Positions 1-10,415 of a stretch of 64,000 bases of DNA are shown one piece after another (position 1 is the first letter of the stretch; every line of letters starts with the position of its first letter). The DNA is taken from contig JBHGNT010000006.1 in assembly GCA_043228905.1 (NCBI GenBank), positions 8,246,001 to 8,310,000 of the forward strand. The letters are read 5' to 3'. Under the pieces are notes generated by a model. The model was given only the letters and a program-made list of their open reading frames with translations. It was not told the DNA's origin and did not search any database. Made by a program: the position numbers and the translations under genes. This DNA is from Azolla caroliniana. Lineage: Eukaryota; Polypodiophyta.

Positions 1-1796
1 ATGTAAATATGTACATAATACATACAATAAAATTACATATTACATACATATATACATACACAAATGCATATATACATACAAAACACACAAAAATAAATTA
101 CATATTATATATATGTATGTATACACATACACATACATATTAACACCTAAAGGCTAAGATTACATACTATATATATACAAATCTTCATACTTACAAACAA
201 GTTACATATATTACATATATATATACACGTGCACACACATAAATAAATTAGATATTACATAGCATATATTACACAATATTCAAATTTAGACATACATAAA
301 TTACATATATACATATATAGATACATAGATAGATATACATATTACATATGTACATACATATTCCACATATCACCATATATATATATGTATAGATTATACT
401 AGACCATACAAACCACAATACTTATATATATACATACTACACACACACACATTAGATATCCATATGTATACTTACACATAAATAAATTAGATATTACATA
501 GCACATAATCCATACCTATTACACAATATACAAATTTACACATGCATAAATTACATATATACATACATAGATATATTACATATGTACATACATATTCTAC
601 ATATCACCATATGTATAGATCATACTAGACCATACAAACCACAATACTTACACACACACACACACATTAGATATATGTATACTTACACATACATTGGATA
701 TATACATGCATATTACATACATATTACAAACATACATCCATATACGAGCCATATACATATGTACTAAACATGAAAATATCCCAAAAATATAGATACATAT
801 ATACACGTACATACATTCATACATTTACATATATATGACCACATACACACACATACATACATACATTAGATATATATGCACATATTACAAACATATTCAT
901 ACTCATTAAATCATGTATATTGACATATACATATATGCATACACATACATACATATTCCACATATCACCATATATATATGTACATATGCCTACAATGTTA
1001 AAAGTTTTACAAACATACATCCATACACATATATACATACATTACATGCATGCATACACATAAATATGTTACATACACATACATACATACATTTCATCAC
1101 AAACTACAATACATACATGTATGCTTACACATACATAAATATTATGAACACACTCATGTATGCATAGTACACTATTACACATACAAACATACATGCATTG
1201 CATATTACATATATATACATATGTACATGCATACATGTACATTCATGTGTCTACATACATACATTGCATATGCATATATTACAATCACATTCATATACAT
1301 TGAATCATGTACATTGTCATATATATGCATACACGTATGTACATTCATACATGGACATACCTATATTCATTTATATATTGCTACTGTCTACATATACATA
1401 AATTAGATATATACATAAATATTACAATCACACATCCATACACATTGAATCATGTACATTGTCATATGGATATATGCATACACATACATACATACATGTA
1501 TGTATACATACATACATTAGATATGGATATATGCATACACATATGTACATTCGTATATGGACATACATATCTTCATTTATACATTGCTACACATACATAC
1601 ACATATATACATCAGATATCTACATAGATATTGTGCATATATTACAATCACACATCAATACACATTGAATCATGTACATTTGCATATGCATATATGCATA
1701 CACATACATACATGACATATGCATATATGCATACACATATATACATTCGTACATGGACATACATATAGTCTTTTATACATTGCTACATGTAAATAC

Positions 1797-1828
<32 letters not shown>

Positions 1829-2330
1829 TAGATATATACACACATACGTATATATATATACACCTACATATAGTCTTCTATACATACACACACATTACAT
1901 ATGGATATATGCATACACATATGTACATTCGTACATGGACATACATATATTCATTTATACATTGCTACATATACATACACATATATATACATAGATATTA
2001 TGCACATATTACAATCACACATCCATACACATTGAATCATGTACATTTGCATATGCATATATGCATACACATACATACAATCTTTTATACATTGCTACAT
2101 GTACATACACATACATACATATTACAAACAAATATCCACACCCACACACACACATACAAATATACATACATTACATATTACATATGTACATTCATGTTTA
2201 TTCATTGAAGCATACATATTTTATGCATACATTACATATATATATATTCATTCATTCATGCATGCATGCATACATTATGTGCACATACATACATAACATA
2301 CATTCATACTAAACATACATTCAAATATTC
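1..2330. repeat. ACATA-rich simple-sequence tract
   Basis: The tract consists almost entirely of TACATA, ACATAT and ACAC words. Open frames through it give only His/Tyr/Thr/Ile-rich protein, typical of translated microsatellite and not of a gene. A longer-range pattern lies inside: a block containing CATTGAATCATGTACATT recurs near 1300, 1447, 1666 and 2031, always followed by a TATGCATACACAT-type stretch. The array has therefore grown by irregular duplication of larger blocks as well as by slippage. Confidence 0.9.
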
Positions 2331-2560
2331 ATGTTTTTTTATTTAGATATTTGTTGCCTCCTCCTTTGCTCCCTCCTCTTCTCTGCTCATTTCTGCGATT
2401 GCTTCTTCTCCCCTTCTTTTTGTCCTCGTTTTGCCGCCGCCTCTGTTCTCGTTTTGCCGCCGCCGCCGCCGCTCGCCTTGTCGTGCCGCTTTTGCTCACC
2501 ATTATTCTCTGTTGGGGCTGCCACAACTACTCTACAAATATTTTACAGGTACACATAAGT
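2331..2560. other. GC/pyrimidine-rich island inside the simple-sequence tract
   Basis: About 200 bases of CT-rich sequence with GCC runs interrupt the ACATA tract. The phrase TCGTTTTGCCGCCGCC occurs twice. Composition is completely unlike the surroundings and resembles a plant 5' UTR or the start of a gene. No convincing coding frame with recognisable protein is visible, so this is probably a captured fragment or an old insertion remnant. Confidence 0.5.
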
Positions 2561-2642
2561 ACAAACATAAACCAACACATAAATTCTTAGCCACACACAC
2601 ACACGTACATACATACATACATACATACATACATACATACAT

Positions 2643-2708
<66 letters not shown>

Positions 2709-3020
2709 GCCATACATACAATAAACGAAATTAATACATTACAATACAATATGTACATATATACACACATACCTATATACACATACATACACATTTACAC
2801 ATATAACACATACATACAATACAATATGTACACACATACATACATACACATGGAATACAAACAATACATACATAAACACACAAACACATGTGTAGAATAC
2901 ATATACATACACACATGTACACACATATATGTTGTATGGAACATACATACACACATACCTATATACACTTACATACATACACATTTACACATATAACACA
3001 TACATACAATACAATATGTG

Positions 3021-3090
<70 letters not shown>

Positions 3091-3678
3091 AAGAATATGC
3101 ATACACATATGGACACATATATATGTTGTATGGAACATACATACACACACACAAACATAACACACAACACACACATGAAATACATATAATAAATGCAATT
3201 AAATAAAATGCAATACAATATGTACATAATACACACATACCTATACAACATGCATACAATCCATACAATACCTATATACACATATAATGCACACATACAT
3301 ACATACATAAACCAACACATAAATTCTTAGACACACACACACACACGGGCCATACATACAATAAACGAAATTAATACATTACAATACAATATGTACATAT
3401 ATACACACATACCTATATACACATACATACACATTTACATATATAACACATACATACAATACAATATGTACACACATACATACATACACATGGAATACAA
3501 ACAATACATACATAAACACACACACACACATGTGTAGAATATACATACACACATGTACACACATATATGTTGTATGGAACATACATACACACATACCTAT
3601 ATACACTTACATACATACACATTTACACATATAACACATACATACATACACATTTACACATATAACACATACATACAT

Positions 3679-3739
<61 letters not shown>

Positions 3740-3976
3740 GAATATACATACACATATGGACACATATATATGTTGTATGGAACATACATACACACATACC
3801 TATATACACATATATACACTTACATACATACACATTTACACATATAACACATACATACAATACAATATGTGCACACATACATACATAAACACACACACAT
3901 ACGCACACGTGTAGAATATACATACACATATGGACACATATATATGTTGTATGGAACATACACACACACACACAAA
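2561..3976. repeat. CA microsatellites inside a segmental tandem duplication
   Basis: Three long CA runs are present at about 2645-2706, 3026-3087 and 3680-3734. Around them, a segment beginning AACCAACACATAAATTCTTAG at about 2571 is repeated nearly verbatim from about 3310. It includes the unusual words GGGCCATACATACAATAAAC and ATGTTGTATGGAACATAC. This gives a tandem duplication of roughly 740 bp, with CA runs of different length as the main difference between copies. The tract ends abruptly at about 3976, next to coding-type sequence. Confidence 0.8.
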
Positions 3977-4297
3977 CGTATTGTTGAGGATGGGACTGTG
4001 ATTAAGCAGAATGTTAAGTGGGATAGCTCAAATGATTTACTTTTGGGTTTTTGTGGGCTGAAGTCATCCAATCATCAATGTGTCTCATCATGTATGATAA
4101 AGGTGGGTGACTCTAATGCTGGTTATGAAACCATTGTTAGCTCCTTTAAAGACTATGTGGTTGGACACTATGCTAGGGTGTTAATTGCGAATCCTCTTCA
4201 CCCTAAACTTCCACGAGTAGTATTGGTTGTACAATGTACATGTAATTGCTTTGATACAGATTTTGTAAAATGCCAATGGAATGAAGTGGAAACTTTA
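3976..4297 (+). pseudogene. 5' part of an unrecognised gene, interrupted by Gypsy-1
   Basis: An open frame of about 107 codons runs from the edge of the CA/ACATA tract to the exact insertion point of Gypsy-1. Its composition is ordinary plant coding sequence. The frame is open through the repeats to an ATG at 3944, but translation of the repeat looks like microsatellite, so the true start is unknown or lost. Removing Gypsy-1 and one copy of its CTTTA target duplication puts this frame in register with the long ORF at 13568-15408, without a stop. The two pieces are therefore halves of one former gene. I do not recognise the family. Confidence 0.75.
4293..4297 (+). repeat. Target-site duplication of Gypsy-1 (left), CTTTA
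   Basis: CTTTA lies immediately before the TG of the left LTR and again immediately after the CA of the right LTR (13563-13567). This is the 5-bp duplication expected from Ty3/gypsy integration. Confidence 0.95.
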
Positions 4298-4754
4298 TGT
4301 TACCCGGACCCGGACAGTCAGTTTTACCGAACTGGTGGGAAAGCGTCGAAAACAGAGTCGGTTCGGATCGACTGTTCGGATCAATGACTCAGCAGTAAAA
4401 CGAAGAGAACTAAGTTAGTTAGATAATTTTGTAAATCTTGTTAGGGAGTAGGAATAGTTCTTGATGAGAAAAGACCTTCGGTATACCTATAAAAGGGAAC
4501 CAAAGGCATTGTAAGAAAGGTCGTTTTATTTAGTAATATAAGTTTAAGTTAGGAATATCTTGTACGGATTCTGTGTTTCTCTGTTGTCTATGATCTTAAG
4601 TGCAAGCTTCCTAATTTATAACTAAGTAACGATCACGGTAATTACCGATTAATATAGCATAATTCCGTTCGTAAAACACAATTCCTTGTTAGAACGTTGA
4701 GTAGCGACGTTCACTCTTCTGTATCGGTAATAGTTAGTAATTAGCCGATTAACA
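4298..4754 (+). repeat. Gypsy-1 5' LTR
   Basis: 457 bp, TGTTAC...TTAACA. It contains a TATA box (TATAAAAG, 4488-4495) preceding the expected transcription start. A TGACTCA core (4385-4391, in AATGACTCAGC) resembles a bZIP/GCN4-type site. The second LTR copies every feature at the same offset (+8808). Confidence 0.95.
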
Positions 4755-4765
4755 CAGAAGAATTT

Positions 4766-4784
4766 TGGCACGCCCGGTTACATC
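4766..4784 (+). other. Gypsy-1 primer-binding site (candidate)
   Basis: Eleven bases after the LTR end the sequence reads TGGCACGCCCGGTTACATC. It begins TGG, as expected for pairing with a tRNA CCA end. The context AATTTTGGCACGCCC resembles PBS regions of plant non-chromoviral gypsy elements. I could not assign the tRNA. The leader between LTR and gag ATG is only 59 nt, which is very short. Confidence 0.6.
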
Positions 4785-4813
4785 TGCAATTAAGCAGAGA
4801 ACAATTCGAATGG

Positions 4814-7363
4814 ATGTCGTATGAAGAGGAGGCACCGGTCAGTTGTAAGCGCCCTCGTACAAGGTCAGTTACGAAGGTAGTGCAGCAAGCGTTCATTACG
4901 CAAGAACAGCCGGAATCGAGCACAAAGTGGTCGAAACTTCCTGACTTATCCGATCAATTACCTTCAGACGAAAAACAGACGGAAGAGGTATCGTTTTACG
5001 ACATTTGGGACGATATGCCTTATACTTATTCTAAGTTCCGGGAAGGAACAGATGCGGAAGCACATGTTAGGGATTTCTTAACGACATGGGAGATTAACCA
5101 TGGAGCTCAGCGATTGTCGGCAAATGCCGAAGATAAGTCAAAAATCGCTGAGTTTGTCTTATCATTAGACGGATATTCCGCTAATTGGTTTGCGCAGAAC
5201 GGTCTTCAAGGATTTCCATCCTTCGAAGTATTAACTAGTAAATTTTTACAATTATTTCATCAACAAATTCCGCAGAAGGATTTGATTGCGCAATTTTATG
5301 CGTTATATCAAGAAAAAAATGAAACAGTATCTCAGTTTGTGATACGATTTCAGAACTTACAGCTTCAGATTTCAAGACCGATTCCGGATAAGGAATTAAA
5401 AGAAGTCTTTCTAGAAGCTGTAAAAGAACCATTAAGGACGACATTGAAAGTGTTCGATTTTCGAAATCAGACTATCGAACAAGTCATTGATAAAGCAATA
5501 GAAATGGGTCGACCACCGGTCAATGTTCAGAGTATGGACATGTCGGCATTACACCGTACATTACCAACAATGGAGGAGTTACAATTTCGACAAGCAGTTC
5601 AATGCACCACTTGTTTAAATACGGGGCATTCGGCAATTGACTGTACGTTAAGAACACATTGTACAATATGTCATTCAAAATTACATTCCGTAGAACAATG
5701 TGAATATAATCTGCTTAATAAGACTACGGCGTCAGTACGACAAATTTTTGCTGACAATGGTTACCAAAATAACACTAATCTGTTCAATGGTTATCAAAAT
5801 AATAATTTTTCACAAAATCAGCAAAATGTACAACAGAACCCGGTTCTACAGCCAAATCAGATCTTTTCACAACAAAATATGCAACCCACTCAAGTGACTC
5901 AAGCATTTCAACCAGGTTTTGCTCAATCCAACCCACCATTCGTACAGAATCCGAATCAATATTTTCAACAAAATAATCAAAGTTTCCAACAAGGTAATCC
6001 ACCATTTCAAGGGTTTCAACAGAACTGTCCGAATGTGCAACCGAATTCTACATTTCAACCAAATCCGGCATTTCAACCGGGTAATATGACTTTTCAACAT
6101 AATACTCAAACTGTTCCACAAAATAATCAAATGTTTCAACAGAGTAATTTTCCGCCAAATCAGGAGTTCGGGATACCACACAATATAGCACAACCAAATG
6201 ATAATACTGAACAATTTAGGCCGAATAGGTATAAAAACAAGAGATTTTACAAACCAAAAGCTACACGTCAATACCAACAAAACCCGAATGGTAATGAAGA
6301 GCAGCAATTTAATAACGGGCAATTTGCACATGGAGAGACCAGTGCAACATTTGTGCCCACTTGTTACATTTGTCGACAACTAGGCCATTATGCTAATCAA
6401 TGTCCGGTTAAAGGAAAGGGTCCAGCAGTTAATATGGTAATACCGGAAGTTCAGCAAGTAACGACACGCAGCAAAAGCAAACAATCAGAGTGGGAAATTC
6501 AGGAAGAAGTTCGGAAGGCGGCAAAGGAATGGGTGGATGAAGCAAATCAAAGTAATGTGAATCGAATGTTACAAGACAATAACATTGACCAGGACATCGC
6601 TGTACAACAGTCATTGGAGAATAAGGAACAGGAAGAAACTTGGAAACTGTTGGCTGATTGCCAAGTGTCATTACCACTTAAGGGCTTACTTAAGTTAGTA
6701 CCAAGGTTTACAGAAAAAGTGGCAGCATTAATTGCATATAAAGGTTCCGAACAAATAGCAGTACACTACAATCAGCCAAGTAATAACCCTTCGATCATGG
6801 ATGAACAGAATCCGTCTATTAAGGTAATACTTTACGGGCAAGAAATCGGAAATGTGATTATAGATGGAGGCTCGGGTGTTAATGTGATTAACAAAACTAC
6901 ATGTGAAAAACTGGGAATCACGGAATGGGAAGCATGTCCGTTTTGGTTACGAATGGCAGATACAAGTACGGTACGACCGATTGGTTTGCTTCGACAACTG
7001 GATGTAATAATCGGGGGACACAGTTTTCAGATTTCGGCAGTAATTTTGCAGTTAGAAACACAGGGAGCATACCCCTTGTTATTGGGGAGACCATGGTTAA
7101 AGACAACTAATATTAAACAAAATTGGAAACAAAATGTGCTAACATTTAGAAAAGGAAAAAACAAGGTCAGGATTCCGACGCACAACAAAGTGACAACAAG
7201 CAAACAGAGTTTACCTGTATATGCAGAAGCAGTTAATATGATGGAAGGATTGGACGAGGAAGAAGAAAGTCAGTATTTTGATGATAATCAAAAAATCATC
7301 CCTCTATTTGAGGTAGATATTTTGCAAGCATTAACACCATATGTAGACTCACACCATATGTAG
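4814..7363 (+). CDS. Gypsy-1 Gag-protease polyprotein
   Basis: 849-aa ORF from ATG 4814; an upstream ATG at 4810 is out of frame and stops after four codons. Residues about 60-260 form the capsid-like region. Three CX2CX4HX4C zinc knuckles for RNA binding are visible: two in tandem starting at Cys 264, and one at about Cys 517. Between them, roughly residues 315-500 are a long Gln/Asn/Phe/Pro-rich tract with recurring FQQ and FQP words. An aspartic protease follows, with the active-site segment IIDGGSGVNVI near residue 683, and a typical LLGRPWL segment. The frame ends in TAG inside a 17-bp tandem duplication, and pol continues in the same frame 9 nt later. Assembles the virus-like particle and processes the polyprotein. 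Confidence 0.95.
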   Translation: MSYEEEAPVSCKRPRTRSVTKVVQQAFITQEQPESSTKWSKLPDLSDQLPSDEKQTEEVSFYDIWDDMPYTYSKFREGTDAEAHVRDFLTTWEINHGAQRLSANAEDKSKIAEFVLSLDGYSANWFAQNGLQGFPSFEVLTSKFLQLFHQQIPQKDLIAQFYALYQEKNETVSQFVIRFQNLQLQISRPIPDKELKEVFLEAVKEPLRTTLKVFDFRNQTIEQVIDKAIEMGRPPVNVQSMDMSALHRTLPTMEELQFRQAVQCTTCLNTGHSAIDCTLRTHCTICHSKLHSVEQCEYNLLNKTTASVRQIFADNGYQNNTNLFNGYQNNNFSQNQQNVQQNPVLQPNQIFSQQNMQPTQVTQAFQPGFAQSNPPFVQNPNQYFQQNNQSFQQGNPPFQGFQQNCPNVQPNSTFQPNPAFQPGNMTFQHNTQTVPQNNQMFQQSNFPPNQEFGIPHNIAQPNDNTEQFRPNRYKNKRFYKPKATRQYQQNPNGNEEQQFNNGQFAHGETSATFVPTCYICRQLGHYANQCPVKGKGPAVNMVIPEVQQVTTRSKSKQSEWEIQEEVRKAAKEWVDEANQSNVNRMLQDNNIDQDIAVQQSLENKEQEETWKLLADCQVSLPLKGLLKLVPRFTEKVAALIAYKGSEQIAVHYNQPSNNPSIMDEQNPSIKVILYGQEIGNVIIDGGSGVNVINKTTCEKLGITEWEACPFWLRMADTSTVRPIGLLRQLDVIIGGHSFQISAVILQLETQGAYPLLLGRPWLKTTNIKQNWKQNVLTFRKGKNKVRIPTHNKVTTSKQSLPVYAEAVNMMEGLDEEEESQYFDDNQKIIPLFEVDILQALTPYVDSHHM

Positions 7364-7367
7364 ACTC
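7334..7367 (+). repeat. 17-bp tandem duplication carrying the gag stop
   Basis: The unit ACACCATATGTAGACTC occurs twice back to back, with the first base of copy one altered. Copy one is read as PYVDS in the Gag frame. The shift of 17 makes copy two read CAT ATG TAG, which terminates Gag. After the stop, ACT CAC ACG leads into the ATG of pol in the same reading frame. Confidence 0.85.
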
Positions 7368-7372
7368 ACACG

Positions 7373-10190
7373 ATGGAAGAAGTGCCAATCGATAAGCAAA
7401 CAATAAAAGAAATACGAATGCAACAAGAAGCTACAGATAAGGAATTGCAGGTATCTCAGAGAGTGCAAGCCTCAGCATTGGAGGAGATTGATTTGGCAGG
7501 AGTAGAGGATGCTGAAAGAAAAACAATCTTGATTGCTAGAGATTTGACGGTAAATGACAAACAGACATTAACAACATTACTATTACAATATAAAGATGTT
7601 TTTGCATGGTCCTTTGACGATATGAAAGGTCTGGATCCCGCTTTTTGTCAACATCAAATCAATTTGCATAAAGATGCAAAGCCAGTACAACAACGCAGGT
7701 ACAGGTTGAATCCGAATTATGCTATCAAAGTAAAAGAAGAAATCGATAAACTCTTAAAAGTAGGATTTATTCGACCCGTCAAAAAATCAACATGGCTGAG
7801 TCCGATAGTAGTAGTCCCGAAAAAGAATGGGAAAATTCGTGTATGTGTGGATTACAGAAAATTGAATGCAGCGACAATTACGGATGCGTTTCCGTTGCCA
7901 TTCACAGATGGGATATTAGATGCAGTAGCGGGACATGAAATTTATAGTTTCTTGGATGGGTTCAGTGGGTACAACCAAGTACGGATGAATCCGGAAGATC
8001 AGGAAAAGACAGCTTTCGTCACAGAATGGGGTGTCTTTGTGGCAGTAGTCATGATGTTCGGTTTAAAAACAGCTCCAGCTACATTTCAGCGGGTAATACA
8101 GGAAATATTCGGGGAATATATTCCAGCTTTCATGCAGGTGTTTTTAGATGATTTTGCAGTATATAGTCGGAAAGCTGATCATTTTGAGCATTTACGGCTA
8201 TGTTTAGAAAAATGTCGAAAAGGGCGTCTTAGTTTAAATCCAGCCAAATGCGCATTCGGAGTAATGAGTGGTACATTACTTGGGCATATTGTCAGTCAAG
8301 AAGGGATTGCAGTGGACCCAGATAAAGTTAAAGCAATTATTGAGGCAACACCACCAACAAATGCTAAAGCTCTAAGTAGATTTTTGGGTCAAATTCGGTG
8401 GCACAGTAGAATGATGAGATATCTAGCAGACATTGCTATTCCGTTACACACAGCAGTACACAAAGTTCCTTTTATATGGACAAGTATAGAACAAGATGCG
8501 TACGAATGTCTCAAGAAGATGCTGACGAAGGTTCCGGTAGTTCAACCACCGGACTGGAACAAACCATTTCATGTTTTCGTCGATGCGTCGGACATTGCCA
8601 TAGGCAGTGCTTTAATGCAATTATCCGAACCAAACTGGTATAGGCCGGTATACTATGCCAGTAGGAAACTTTCGTCGGCCGAAAGAAACTATTCAACAAC
8701 CGAAAGAGAAGCTTTGGGAATGATATATAGTGTGAACAAATTTCGACATTACCTTTTGGGAGCACAGCACGCGATTGCTGACTATCTCAGTCGGCTTGAG
8801 TCTGGAGAAGAAGCGGTTGGGGTTAAAGATGATTTTCCAGATACTCAATTATTTCGGGTGGAGGCAGTAAAAGCACATGAAGTGAATGAGGAAAAAGAGG
8901 ATGAATGGATTTCCGAAATGACGATATTTCTATCAACAGGAATTCCGGCCGAACACATGTCGACAAATGAAAGAAAAAGAATTGCAGTACGAAGTCGGAA
9001 TTTTTGTTTATTTAATGACATGTTGTATCATAAAGGAGCGGATGGAATATGGCGAAGGGCAGTACGAAAATTTGAAAAATCAGCCATATTAACAGAGTCA
9101 CATTGTGGAATTGCTGGCGGTCATTACGCAGGAGAAGCAACAGCCAGAAAAATATGGAATAGCGGGTTATGGTGGCCAACGGTGATGAAAGATGCTAACG
9201 AGTACTGTAAGAAATGCGATTTGTGTCAAAGAATGGGGCAACCAACCGAAAAGGATCGAATGCCTTTTCAACCGGTTTTACCTCTTGAGCCATTTCAGAA
9301 ATGGGGCTTAGATTTTGTTGGCCCATTCAAACCAGCAGCTGCAAGAACCGGTAATCGATATATCATAATTGCGACTGACTATTGCACAAAATGGGTTGAA
9401 GCAAAAGCTCTCAGGGACAATACGGCAGCATCCACAGCAAAATTCCTGTATGAGTATATATGGTGTCGATTCGGTTGCCCAATAGAATTGGTAAGCGATC
9501 AAGGCACTCATTTTATTAACAAGTTAATTAACGAATTAACCAATTACTATGCCGTAGTTCATAAGAAAAGTACGCCTTACTATCCCCAAGCTAATGGATT
9601 GGCAGAATCGACAAATAAAACAATTCAAACAATTTTAAAGAAGATAGTGAATGAAAATCGTACTGATTGGGATCAAAAGTTAAATAGTGCATTATGGGCA
9701 TATCGTACTTCGTACAAAACATCCATTAAATCAACACCTTTCCGAATGGCATTCGGACTCGAAGCCGTTATGCCAATCGAATTTCAAATTCCGACACTTC
9801 GTATCCAAGCAACGAATAAGTTAAATGAAATAGAATCGGAGCAGATACGCAAAGAGGCTTTATTAGTATTAGAAGAAGAACGGATTCAATCAATGTCAGC
9901 ACTAGAACACAAGCAGAGACAAATCAAGGCATTCGTAAATCGACATCGAAGGAAATCGGAAGAGCAATTCGAAATTGGGAAACCGATATTGGTATTCCAG
10001 ACGAGAATGGGACTTATGCCTGGGAAACTCCGGTATAGATGGACAGGTCCAGTATGGATAATTAATAGTAAAAATGGTACGTACCAACTGGGATCATTAA
10101 CCGGAGAGGTTTTACCAAAATGGGTAAATGGATTTCGGCTTAAACCGTATTTGGGAGATATGCCGGTAAATCCGTTTATTCAAACGGAAG

Positions 10191-10195
<5 letters not shown>
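7373..10195 (+). CDS. Gypsy-1 Pol: reverse transcriptase, RNase H (deleted), integrase
   Basis: 940-aa ORF in the same frame as Gag, separated by one TAG. RT spans about residues 110-310, with VVPKKNGKIRVCVDYRKLN, FLDGFSGYNQV and the active-site FLDD near residue 258. RNase H starts near residue 400 with FVDASD and TEREALG. After RHYLLG it jumps straight to a HAIADYLSRL-type ending. About 50-60 residues that normally hold the third catalytic Asp (TDH segment) are therefore absent. Integrase has an HHCC zinc finger (about 577-620) and a DDE core at D647, D709 and E745 (spacing DX61DX35E). The C-terminal strand region (RYRWTGPVWI...) carries no chromodomain. Copies the RNA to cDNA and integrates it. 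Confidence 0.95.

Positions 10196-10234
<39 letters not shown>
10194..10234 (+). repeat. 41-nt homopolymeric A run after pol
   Basis: An uninterrupted A run begins within the pol stop codon (TAA). It could be an internal poly(A) scar from template switching, a polypurine tract-like feature (it is preceded by GGAAGAGT), or simple slippage expansion. It cleanly separates pol from the ORF3 module. Confidence 0.95.
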
Positions 10235-10236
<2 letters not shown>

Positions 10237-10303
10237 AACTAACTCACTCAATAGTTCTTGTCAAATGCAGAAATACAATCTTGCCATAACAGTATGAATC
10301 GAC

Positions 10304-10311
10304 TATAAATA
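10304..10311 (+). promoter_or_regulatory. TATA-like box upstream of ORF3
   Basis: TATAAATA, in the context CGACTATAAATAGAAAGAGG, lies 104 bp before the ORF3 start codon within the only extended non-coding internal stretch of the element (10235-10415). It matches the plant TATA consensus and differs in context from the LTR TATA box. This suggests, but does not prove, a separate ORF3 transcript. Confidence 0.45.
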
Positions 10312-10415
10312 GAAAGAGGAATTGCATGATTATTAGTAACAAGTACAACCACTACACGTAGAGTGAATACTAATTAATTCCTACATTAATAGCAATTACT
10401 ATTCTTTAAGTCATC

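Noticed and set aside
1050-2312. Several 60-180-codon frames rich in His, Tyr, Thr and Ile
   Set aside because: They are translations of ACATA-type microsatellite on overlapping frames, with no domain-like composition.
2645-3734. CRISPR-like repeat pattern
   Set aside because: Simple CA/ACATA repeats and large duplications only; no unique spacers between constant repeats, and the DNA is plant.
4810-4824. ATG at 4810 as gag start
   Set aside because: It is out of frame with gag and ends after four codons; 4814 opens the long frame.
8139-8156. FLDD in Gypsy-1 RT as an inactivating change
   Set aside because: The first two positions vary among gypsy RTs (MDD/LDD forms occur), and both catalytic Asp residues are present.
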